DNA from: Bacteroidia bacterium
Lineage (GTDB): Bacteria > Bacteroidota > Bacteroidia > AKYH767-A > OLB10
Assembly (NCBI GenBank): GCA_025450095.1
Contig: JANWID010000203.1
Coordinates: 1-6,085, forward strand
Length of the DNA stretch: 6,085 nucleotides
Reading direction: 5' to 3'
Shown here: piece after piece, positions 1 through 6,044 of the stretch
How the letters are laid out: each line of letters begins with the position of its first letter
Position numbering within the stretch: the first letter of the stretch is position 1
Program-made: the position numbers and the translations under genes
Notes under the pieces: generated by a model
Told to the model about the DNA's origin: nothing
Databases searched by the model: none
The model's input: the letters and a program-made list of their open reading frames with translations, nothing else

Positions 1-975
1 GAAATTAGCTACCGGAGCATCGACAATAACAGGCACAGGATACACAGCAGTTGTGGAACATCCTGAAGGCATTACGCAGGTGAGAGAAATCGTAAAAGAT
101 CCTGTAGTAGAATAAGCATGCGCAGGATTTTGCTGTGTACTGGTTGTGCCATCGCCGAAATCCCATAGGTAAGACGTCGAAGATAATGTTGTTGAAAAAT
201 TAACCGGGGCATATAAACAAGCATAATTAGCTGATAAAGTAATATCAGGATATATTCCCACAACGTTAGGAGCTGTCGCAGTATCAATGCAGCCATGATT
301 GTCAGTTATTACAAGCGAAATATCGGGACCAGGGACGGTATTATATGTGTGAACCGGGTTCGCCGTAGTATCGGTAGTGCCGTCACCAAAATCCCACAAC
401 CAGCTTATAGCGTTTTGACTCAGGTCGGTAAATGTTGCTGTTAACGGGATGCACCCGGAATCGGGAGTAAAGCTGAAATCCGCAGTGGCTTCATATACCG
501 TAATCATGTCAGTTATGGTCAGACTGTTCCGGCATCCCCTGTGATTAGCATTCAGCTTGACAGTATACACTCCGGGAGAAGAATAAGTATGCAACGGATC
601 GGCAACAGAACTGGTGGATCCATCACCGAATGTCCAGTAATAGCTTGAAGCATTCGTTGAATTATTGACAAACTGAACATCATATGGAACACATCCTGCT
701 GCAGGCTGATTGATTGTGAAATCAGCAAGCGGGTCAGAAACATAAACGGAATTCTGGAAAACAGATGTTAAAATACACCCTGCTGTATCTGTTACTGTAA
801 CGGATACCATATATGCACCGGTATCCGGATAAGTATAAACCGGCTGAAGCTGATTCGAAGTGGCACCGTTGCCGAAATCCCAGTTCGCGGAAACAAAAGC
901 ACCAGGTGGATTTAGAGTAAATGTGATCGCATCTCCAAGACAATTCAGGGAATCAGTCACAGCAATAACATTCAG
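1..975 (-). CDS. Continuation of PKD-repeat protein after an in-frame stop (partial, runs off left edge)
   Basis: Reading the minus strand on past the TAA at 976-978, in the same frame, gives 325 codons with no further stop up to the window edge. They encode more PKD domains of the same type. The tryptophan codons of the core motif lie at 880-882 (WDFGNG), 634-636 (WTFGDG), 394-396 (WDFGDG) and 163-165 (WDFGDG). Each is followed by a Y/H-T-Y strand and most by a G-x-Y-T-V type strand, and each unit ends in Gly-Cys. A thirteenth unit begins at the edge (PVANF). No credible new start exists: the first candidates are GTG at 960-958 and ATG at 810-808, and neither has a ribosome binding site or signal peptide. 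I therefore read this as the severed C-terminal part of the upstream protein, by nonsense mutation, sequence error or recoding. A sorting domain, if there is one, lies beyond the window. Confidence 0.72.
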   Translation of the reverse strand, partial: MNVIAVTDSLNCLGDAITFTLNPPGAFVSANWDFGNGATSNQLQPVYTYPDTGAYMVSVTVTDTAGCILTSVFQNSVYVSDPLADFTINQPAAGCVPYDVQFVNNSTNASSYYWTFGDGSTSSVADPLHTYSSPGVYTVKLNANHRGCRNSLTITDMITVYEATADFSFTPDSGCIPLTATFTDLSQNAISWLWDFGDGTTDTTANPVHTYNTVPGPDISLVITDNHGCIDTATAPNVVGIYPDITLSANYACLYAPVNFSTTLSSTSYLWDFGDGTTSTQQNPAHAYSTTGSFTISLTCVMPSGCSTTAVYPVPVIVDAPVANF

Positions 976-990
976 TTAACCGAATGTTAT
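965..990. repeat. 26-bp near-perfect palindrome centred on the in-frame stop
   Basis: The two halves pair at 12 of 13 positions; the exception is A974 opposite C981. On the mRNA (minus) strand that pair is a G-U wobble, so the RNA can form an 11-bp stem closed by a UUAA tetraloop. The UAA stop codon (978-976) is the last three bases of that loop. No U-run follows on the minus strand, so it does not look like an intrinsic terminator. It could be a mutational product, a structured stop-codon context, a protein-binding site or an assembly artefact. Confidence 0.7.
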
Positions 991-3051
991 GGTAGTGGAT
1001 TGCGTAGTCTGACAGCCTTCGATAGAAGTCAGCAGTAATGACACCGTATATATACCGGGTTGGGCATATACGTGAACCGGATTTTGCAGGTTTGAAGTGT
1101 CACCATCACCAAAATCCCAGTGATATGATACAATATTCGGTGACAGGTTATCCAGATGAACGGTATAAGGTGCACAAGGTGTGGCGATCACCGAAAGAAT
1201 AGGTGTGGTCACAAATGGAATTACCCTGACAATAGCGTATGGATTTATTGTTTGAGTACAACCTCCGGCCATCCCGGTATTCAGTGTCACGGTATAGATT
1301 CCGGGAGTTGTGTAAATGTGTGTTGGATTTTTTACCGTGGAGGTTGCTCCGTCTCCAAAATTCCAGAGCCATGAATTGCTTCCGGTTGTGGGATCGGTGC
1401 AGCTCAACGAACCGGGAGGAGTACATACTATAATAGTATCCGGTACCGTATAATTCGTGGAATCATCCACAACCCTGATGAAATTATTCCTGGTTATGGT
1501 ATCAACGCAACCAAGTGGTGATGTCACTATCATGCTCACATCATAACTGCCGATTGCATTATAAGTATGTGTAGGAGTCTGACCACTTCCCGTAAATCCG
1601 TCGCCGTAGATCCAGCTCCAGGATGCCCCGGCAGGAGTTGATGAGCCGGTGAAATTCACAGTGAGTGGCGCACAACCTGTACGAGGTGTTGCGGCAATCA
1701 TAGCTGTGATGATTTCCACATACACCACATCTGTTTGTGTAACCGATGCCTGGCATCCGTGCGGTGAAGTGGCGGTTAACGTTATGGTATATACGCCGGA
1801 ATCAGGATACACTGCTGTTGGATTGGGATTCGTGGAAGTAGTTCCATTCCCGAAATCCCACAGGTAAGTTGCACCATACGCGGTATTGTTAGTTATCGTA
1901 GTGGTATGAGGAGCGCAACCATCCGGTGTATTCACTACAAACGCCGGAATGGGTAATGGATCTACAGTAATATATCCGGGAAGTGAAACTGTTCCGTTAC
2001 AGCCTACACTTGTAGTTACGGTTAGTGTTATATCATACGATCCGGATACAGTATAAGAGTGTAACGGATTATCTGTAGTGTCGGTGGTGCCGTCACCAAA
2101 ATCCCAAAACCAGCTCATAGCATTGGGAACTGTACAATCGAACTGTACGTCAAAAGGAATGCAGCCTCCCTGACTATTCACTGTAAAGCTGGGTACCAGG
2201 CTCGGACCAATAGTGATGTACGCGTTATTAACGAGCGTATCACTGCAGCCATTACCATTAAAAACAATCAGGGTAACGGTATAACTGCCGGGAGCACCAT
2301 AAACTTGAGAGGGGTTTTCATTATTTGAAGTTACACCTTCACTTAAATTCCATATCCATCCCAACGCTCCGGGTGTAGTACATGTGAAATCGAACACCTG
2401 CGCCGGATCACACGATGATTGCTGGTTTACCGTAAAAGCTGCCGGCGGATTCGGATAAATAGTGATGTAAGAGCTTTTGATTTTAATATTATTGCAACCA
2501 TATGGATTGGCGGCAATCAGGCTTACTGTATAAACGCCGGGAGTTAAATAGGTATGTGTAGGACTTACAGAAGTCGAAAAATTTCCATCACCGAAATCCC
2601 AGATAAAATTGTTGGAGAACAGCGACAGGTTTACAAAGCTGATGGTATTATTGCCCGAACACCCTGTTAGTACCGGCGCAGTAAAATCTGCCACCGGGTC
2701 ATTCAGTACATGAATGTAATTAATGGCAACCAGCGTATCGGTATTTCCGGATACACTATCCAGGGCAACAAGTGTTACTGTATAATATCCCGGTGTAAGG
2801 TATACTGTAGTCGGATCCTGGAGTGTGGAGTTATTTCCGTTTCCGAAATCCCATTGATAGTTGGTAGCCTGGGAAGATAAATTGATAAAGTCAACTGAAA
2901 GCGGGGCGCATCCCGTAAAAGAAGTGGAAGTGAACGAAGCCGATGGAAATTGTGCCAGGGCCTGCTCAGGACTTCTCATCATGAAAGCACAAAACCCTGT
3001 CAATAAGATCAGGGTTTTGTGATAAACGGAAAACCGTTTTATCAAATTCAT
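976..3051 (-). CDS. Secreted multi-PKD-domain protein (eight PKD units, ends at internal TAA)
   Basis: This is a 691-residue exported protein, probably a surface or extracellular adhesion or structural protein; the ligand is unknown. Residues 1-33 form a signal peptide: basic Lys5-Arg6, a hydrophobic core from about Leu14 to Met25, and a likely cleavage after Ala-Leu-Ala33. Eight PKD units follow, with core tryptophans at residues 67, 151, 234, 316, 398, 480, 563 and 645. Most cores read WDFG(D/N)G; unit 3 (WNLSEG) and unit 6 (WIYGDG) are degenerate. Most units open with a Cys-(A/I)-Pro-like motif and close with Gly-Cys, which suggests a disulfide per domain. In Bacteroidota, such proteins are often type IX secretion cargo and carry a C-terminal sorting domain. 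This product has none: it stops in a linker right after unit 8 while the same frame continues with more units. The start at 3051 is supported by AGGGAG just upstream. The gene lies 65 bp downstream of the FN3-like gene on the same strand. Confidence 0.9.
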   Translation of the reverse strand: MNLIKRFSVYHKTLILLTGFCAFMMRSPEQALAQFPSASFTSTSFTGCAPLSVDFINLSSQATNYQWDFGNGNNSTLQDPTTVYLTPGYYTVTLVALDSVSGNTDTLVAINYIHVLNDPVADFTAPVLTGCSGNNTISFVNLSLFSNNFIWDFGDGNFSTSVSPTHTYLTPGVYTVSLIAANPYGCNNIKIKSSYITIYPNPPAAFTVNQQSSCDPAQVFDFTCTTPGALGWIWNLSEGVTSNNENPSQVYGAPGSYTVTLIVFNGNGCSDTLVNNAYITIGPSLVPSFTVNSQGGCIPFDVQFDCTVPNAMSWFWDFGDGTTDTTDNPLHSYTVSGSYDITLTVTTSVGCNGTVSLPGYITVDPLPIPAFVVNTPDGCAPHTTTITNNTAYGATYLWDFGNGTTSTNPNPTAVYPDSGVYTITLTATSPHGCQASVTQTDVVYVEIITAMIAATPRTGCAPLTVNFTGSSTPAGASWSWIYGDGFTGSGQTPTHTYNAIGSYDVSMIVTSPLGCVDTITRNNFIRVVDDSTNYTVPDTIIVCTPPGSLSCTDPTTGSNSWLWNFGDGATSTVKNPTHIYTTPGIYTVTLNTGMAGGCTQTINPYAIVRVIPFVTTPILSVIATPCAPYTVHLDNLSPNIVSYHWDFGDGDTSNLQNPVHVYAQPGIYTVSLLLTSIEGCQTTQSTTITFG

Positions 3052-3054
3052 ACG

Positions 3055-3060
3055 CTCCCT
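3055..3060 (-). promoter_or_regulatory. Ribosome binding site of the PKD gene
   Basis: AGGGAG, within a longer AAAGGGAG, ends 3 nt before the ATG at 3051-3049. The spacing is short if measured from GGAG and about 6 nt if measured from AAGG. It supports the chosen start, which is also the one that gives a complete signal peptide. Confidence 0.55.
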
Positions 3061-3074
3061 TTCAATAGATTTTC

Positions 3075-3105
3075 AAAAATTCACATGCACGCAACCGTTG
3101 CATGC
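3075..3105 (-). terminator. Hairpin plus short T-run between the FN3-like and PKD genes (weak terminator or attenuator)
   Basis: On the minus strand, 3105-3087 folds into an 8-bp stem (one T-G wobble) with a 3-nt loop. After 7 bases comes a run of five T (3079-3075). It begins 11 bp after the FN3-like stop codon and lies before the PKD ribosome binding site. The distance to the T-run and its shortness make it a weak candidate. It may reduce rather than block readthrough into the PKD gene, or stabilise a processed mRNA end. Confidence 0.33.
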
Positions 3106-3116
3106 TACGGTCTAAA

Positions 3117-3692
3117 TCAGTCCTCTGTTTCCTTACCCTGTGCGTAGTTATCCTTCGGATTAAAGCTTGAACCCTGGTTCAGGATGGTATTGGTAGCAGA
3201 ATAAAACTGCGTACCGTCTTTTGCAATTTTCTTTACGCGGTAGTATGCAAATCCCGCAGGAGGAGCCTGGTCCATCCAGCTATAGAAGAGTTCGATATTT
3301 GTACCGATACCTTCTTTCACACCAACCGATTCAAACTGGCGACCGTCGGAAGAACGCTCCACGATATATATACAATCCGCCGGCTCATCCTTGGCTGTCC
3401 AGTTCAGGAACACCTTTCCGGAATTGTAAATTGCAGTGTAATTAAAAATATTAGTTGGCTGGTCAAAGGCATTAGCCTGCACCATCGGAACTGTTTTAGC
3501 TTCCTGGCCATTCACATTTCCTGATATTGTAAGGAACATTAAAAATACAATGACCTCTATCAGGAACAGAAACCGGAATGAAGATCCGTTTTCACCATTC
3601 CTGTTGAAATACCGGCGTGGTTTGGAATAAATCGCCAGACGGTTTTCACGGATCATGTTGTAAAGCTCCATGGATTCTTTTTGGGTTGTCAT
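3117..3692 (-). CDS. Small exported protein with one FN3-like domain
   Basis: This is a 191-residue protein of unknown specific function. Residues 1-38 are polar and basic, residues 39-57 are strongly hydrophobic, and Val60-Asn61-Gly62 before Gln63 fits a signal peptidase I site. It is therefore either a secreted protein with an unusually long n-region or a signal-anchored one. There is no lipobox cysteine. Residues about 84-171 resemble the FN3-like beta domain common in Bacteroidota secreted proteins just before type IX sorting domains: KVFLNWTA, then YIVERSSDGRQFESVG, then AYYRVKKIAKDG. Here no sorting domain follows, and the protein ends in a short acidic tail (KETED). The start at 3692 is fixed by a perfect AGGAGG at good spacing. 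The PKD gene follows on the same strand after 65 bp, so the two may be co-transcribed and act together at the cell surface. That partnership is inferred from position only. Confidence 0.85.
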   Translation of the reverse strand: MTTQKESMELYNMIRENRLAIYSKPRRYFNRNGENGSSFRFLFLIEVIVFLMFLTISGNVNGQEAKTVPMVQANAFDQPTNIFNYTAIYNSGKVFLNWTAKDEPADCIYIVERSSDGRQFESVGVKEGIGTNIELFYSWMDQAPPAGFAYYRVKKIAKDGTQFYSATNTILNQGSSFNPKDNYAQGKETED

Positions 3693-3700
3693 TTGAGTAT

Positions 3701-3706
3701 CCTCCT
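3701..3706 (-). promoter_or_regulatory. Perfect Shine-Dalgarno of the FN3-like gene
   Basis: AGGAGG lies 8 nt before the ATG at 3692-3690. This decides the start over the internal Met8 and Met13 codons and makes the long N-terminal stretch before the hydrophobic segment real. Strong Shine-Dalgarno sequences are not the rule in Bacteroidota, so this gene may be well translated. Confidence 0.7.
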
Positions 3707-3770
3707 AATTAAGTTTTTGAAAATTTACGAATGAATGAATGCCTTCGTTAACCGGACTGCAACCATACAT

Positions 3771-3778
3771 TACGTTTG
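3771..3778 (+). promoter_or_regulatory. Candidate Bacteroidota -7 element (TACGTTTG)
   Basis: This is an exact match to the TAnnTTTG -7 consensus known for Bacteroidota primary sigma factors. No good TTTG -33 box is found at the expected 19-21 bp upstream; the nearest is an imperfect TTCG at 3744-3747. If real, it would give the helical-protein gene a leader of roughly 255 nt that includes the hairpin at 3809-3838. Confidence 0.25.
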
Positions 3779-4041
3779 TAAGGTTTTGTTATAAATTGTT
3801 CTGAATTACGGTTCCGGACAGCATACGTCCTTTAACCGGTTGTGTCCTCAAACGCAATCCGTGATAGCAGGGTTACACCCATACCGCATTTTTCCCTCAA
3901 GGCATTGAAAACACATAGTTCCGGACTTCTTTTGAATACTATATATAACGTGTTGGAGGATTTTTTAACGCTGCCGATAACCTTAATGGAAAACCACCGT
4001 AGACACCCCGTATTTTGAGTTGAAAATTAAACTGAACCATT

Positions 4042-5499
4042 ATGGATATTTTAAACAAAACAATTAAGAAACTCAGTGAAGAAGAGTACCAGGCACTGAT
4101 CCTGCAGGTTTCCGGAAAGAAAAAGAATAAACCTTACATGGTTCTTGAAACAACCCGGAAAAAAGATGTTGCCGATTCGGAGATGATGGAAATGTTGCAG
4201 GTTTCCGCCAGCACTTATTATACACTGAAGTCAAGGTTGAATTCTAAAATTGCCGCCATTCTTTCCAGGAATGTTCAGAATCCTATCAGCACACTTATAG
4301 ATGAAGTAACCCGTGTTCCTGCCAATTTATATGGTACGAACAAGGATTTTTCAATCCGTGCACTGAAGGAGCTTGAAAAGCAGCTCATCGAATATGATCT
4401 TTCAGCCGAACTGATCGTGGTGTACAAAACCCTCGCACAGCTGCACCTTTACAGCGATGATCATGACTATTATGATAATCTCTATCAGAAACATGTTGCA
4501 TTTTCACTTGCCGTTTCAAAAGCGGAAGGCTTGTTTTATAAATTCATTCTTAAATGTGGTCGTTATCTTCTGACGCGTTCAGAGGCCGATCATGAAGCTG
4601 TTGTAAGAATACAACGTGAAATTTCGAATATTACGGAGCTTTATGATTCACACCGCCTTTTTGTGATCTATAATATCGTACGACTCTATCATTTGTGCAT
4701 TATTGATAATGCCGCTGAAGGTCTGAAATCAAAAGAACTGGAAGTAGAAAATATCCTTCAGGAAATGAATCGCATTTTCCAGAAATATCACCTGGATACT
4801 TTTTACCAGAATATAAAGTTCATCACCGATTTCATTTATTTCGCCTATTACCAGAAAACCGGCAACCAGGTACGTGCTGAACATTATCATGATAAAGGTC
4901 TTGCCGGAATGGAAGATCTGAGCGCAAAACACTTCATGTCGTTTCACGTTGTACGGTTCCTTGAAACCCGGATTGAAAAATATCTTTCCGATGGGAACCT
5001 CGACAAACTGACATCAACAAACAACGCTATTTTCCAGAATCTCGACATCGATGCAACTGAAGCATACCAATTTGTCAGCTATAAACGTTACCAGGCGGTA
5101 TGCAAATTTTATAACCGCGATTATACCGGTGCAGCTCGAACTATTAATGATCTCCGGAATAAAATGTCGTTAAAGCCATTTCTTGCAACCGATATCGAAT
5201 GCAAGCTTTTCCAGGCTCTTCAATATTGCATCCTGGGTGAAGACGGATTGTGCCTGCAGATCCTTTCCAGTCTCAAGCGCCAGATCCGGGAACATGAAGT
5301 GGAATTTGAATCGACGCGTTTGTTCATCAAATTGCTAAAAGCTGCGTTGAAGCCCGCCGACTACCGGAAAAAAGTTAAAAAGATCACGGAAATGTGGAAT
5401 GAGTTCCAGACCGTGAACACAGGTCCTCATGCCATACTGAAATATGTGAAGCTTGATGAAGTGGCGATACGTAAAATGACCAACCCGATTAAGGAATAG
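4042..5499 (+). CDS. Helical protein with possible N-terminal HTH and TPR-like repeats, family not recognised
   Basis: This is a 485-residue protein with no signal peptide or membrane segment, so probably cytoplasmic. I do not recognise its family. Residues 1-75 are charged and helical. About 46-66 reads like a helix-turn-helix: MMEMLQ as first helix, a VSAS turn, then a basic second helix STYYTLKSRLN. From about residue 100 to 470 it is almost entirely amphipathic helix rich in Tyr, Phe, Leu and Glu, with segments such as ALKELEKQLIEYDLSAEL and RYQAVCKFYNRDYTGA that look like degenerate TPR hairpins. An HTH followed by TPR-like helices recalls signal-sensing transcription regulators, but DNA binding is inference. 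It starts at the only ATG that fits the full N-terminus, with no Shine-Dalgarno. It is divergent from the FN3-like/PKD pair, which makes it a candidate local regulator, and convergent with the response regulator gene. Base composition is like its neighbours, with no sign of recent transfer. Confidence 0.85.
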   Translation: MDILNKTIKKLSEEEYQALILQVSGKKKNKPYMVLETTRKKDVADSEMMEMLQVSASTYYTLKSRLNSKIAAILSRNVQNPISTLIDEVTRVPANLYGTNKDFSIRALKELEKQLIEYDLSAELIVVYKTLAQLHLYSDDHDYYDNLYQKHVAFSLAVSKAEGLFYKFILKCGRYLLTRSEADHEAVVRIQREISNITELYDSHRLFVIYNIVRLYHLCIIDNAAEGLKSKELEVENILQEMNRIFQKYHLDTFYQNIKFITDFIYFAYYQKTGNQVRAEHYHDKGLAGMEDLSAKHFMSFHVVRFLETRIEKYLSDGNLDKLTSTNNAIFQNLDIDATEAYQFVSYKRYQAVCKFYNRDYTGAARTINDLRNKMSLKPFLATDIECKLFQALQYCILGEDGLCLQILSSLKRQIREHEVEFESTRLFIKLLKAALKPADYRKKVKKITEMWNEFQTVNTGPHAILKYVKLDEVAIRKMTNPIKE

Positions 5500-5524
5500 T
5501 AAGCGCTTGGTGGTTATCTGTTAC

Positions 5525-5587
5525 AAGTCGGCAGTCACCAGTCGGCAGCCGGCAAGCTAGAGCAGATGAAATGGAAGTTAGAAGTTA
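5525..5587. repeat. Short degenerate direct repeats in the convergent spacer
   Basis: AGTCGGCAG occurs at 5526-5534 and again at 5540-5548, and a variant AGCCGGCA follows at 5547-5554. Further on, the 7-mer GAAGTTA is present twice in tandem (5574-5587). The 122-bp spacer 5500-5621 otherwise holds only A-rich and C-rich runs and no gene. The repeats look like remnants of an intergenic repeat family; with only two or three copies each, they are far short of a CRISPR array. Confidence 0.5.
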
Positions 5588-5612
5588 AAAAAACTCCCCC
5601 AAAAATCCTGGC

Positions 5613-5656
5613 AAAAAATAATTAAATAGCCTCTAAGTATTTTTCGCTTAGAGGCT
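5613..5656 (-). terminator. Intrinsic terminator overlapping the end of the response regulator gene
   Basis: On the minus strand a perfect 10-bp stem (arms 5656-5647 and 5637-5628, 9-nt loop) is followed by an all-A/T tail ending in six T (5618-5613). The whole hairpin lies inside the last codons of the response regulator; the stop codon is in the tail. On the plus strand the same stem is followed by a T-rich but broken tail (from 5656), so it may also end transcription from the convergent helical-protein gene. Confidence 0.75.
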
Positions 5657-6008
5657 TATTTAAATATTTGAAGACGTAAGGATTCGTTGACGCCTTGTTG
5701 ATATCATCAGGACTGATAGAGCTCGAAAGCACTACCACCCTGGACTTCTTCTTTACTGAATCTTCCAGTTTTGCGAAATCTTCAAGGAAGCCGAAGCCAT
5801 CCTTGATAGGCATGTTAAGGTCGAGAAAAATGATTTCCGGAATTTTTTCGTCTGATCCCGATATCTCACGGAGATAATTCAATGCTCCGTCGGCGGAATT
5901 TTTTACCGTAACGTGGTCGCAAAAAGAAGAGGAAGTAATAATTCGCTCGTTAATAAAATTGTCAATTTCGTTATCATCAACAAGCAATACGTTCCTGAAT
6001 TTTGACAT
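5622..6008 (-). CDS. Single-domain response regulator (CheY-like receiver)
   Basis: This 128-residue stand-alone receiver takes a phosphoryl group from a histidine kinase and passes the signal by protein contact, as it has no output domain. The fold markers are all present: the acidic pair Asp11-Asp12 in LLVDDNE, the phospho-acceptor Asp63 in FLDLNMP, the Ser95-Ser96 switch position after VVVL, and the Lys118-Pro119 pair in YLNKPLS. The length is normal for a complete receiver. The N-terminal VDDNEIDNFIN stretch is typical of Bacteroidota single receivers, which often work with PAS-type histidine kinases; none is in the window, so the partner is unknown. The start at 6008 gives the usual short lead-in before the first strand; there is only a weak AGGA about 13 nt upstream. 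It lies 36 bp downstream of a tRNA-Phe gene on the same strand and may be read from the tRNA promoter. Its 3' end carries a terminator. Confidence 0.93.
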   Translation of the reverse strand: MSKFRNVLLVDDNEIDNFINERIITSSSFCDHVTVKNSADGALNYLREISGSDEKIPEIIFLDLNMPIKDGFGFLEDFAKLEDSVKKKSRVVVLSSSISPDDINKASTNPYVFKYLNKPLSEKYLEAI

Positions 6009-6044
6009 TGCTGCTTTGGTTTTCCTGTTAAATCACTGGATTAG

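Larger units (their letters stand above)
3693..4041. promoter_or_regulatory. Divergent intergenic region (349 bp)
   Basis: This region separates the leftward FN3-like/PKD pair from the rightward helical-protein gene and must hold promoters for both. I see no convincing ORF or RNA gene in it. It contains a direct repeat GTTCCGGAC at 3811-3819 and 3918-3926, each with a TCCGGA palindrome. A nested hairpin spans 3809-3838 (CGGTT/AACCG outside, GGAC/GTCC inside). An A/T-rich patch lies at 3938-3948. I found no clear Bacteroidota-type promoter pointing left. The rightward gene starts at 4042 without a Shine-Dalgarno, which is common in this phylum. Confidence 0.55.

Noticed and set aside
72..943. 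Minus-strand reading frames of 60-75 codons at 72-296, 552-743 and 734-943
   Set aside because: They overlap the continuous PKD frame in another phase and have no recognisable motif; they are shadows of the PKD coding sequence.
1..960. An independent second PKD gene starting at GTG 960 or ATG 810
   Set aside because: There is no Shine-Dalgarno or signal peptide, and the ATG would start in the middle of a PKD beta strand; continuation of the upstream protein explains the frame better.
965..990. Intrinsic terminator at the PKD stop codon
   Set aside because: The stem is A/T-rich and no T-run follows on the minus strand; the coding frame also continues beyond it.
1156..1867. Plus-strand reading frames opposite the PKD gene (1156-1374, 1239-1433, 1649-1867)
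   Set aside because: They are antisense to a clear coding region, low in plausible protein character, and have no ribosome binding site.
3809..3838. Riboswitch in the divergent region
   Set aside because: Only a small nested hairpin is seen; none of the conserved cores of known riboswitch classes that I can recognise is present.
3986..4018. A 10-codon leader ORF upstream of the helical-protein gene
   Set aside because: The GGAGGA at 3955-3960 is about 25 nt away, too far to serve it, and the peptide shows no regulatory codon pattern.
5526..5554. CRISPR-like repeats
   Set aside because: Units are only 9 bp with 5-nt spacing and two to three copies; no cas gene is present.
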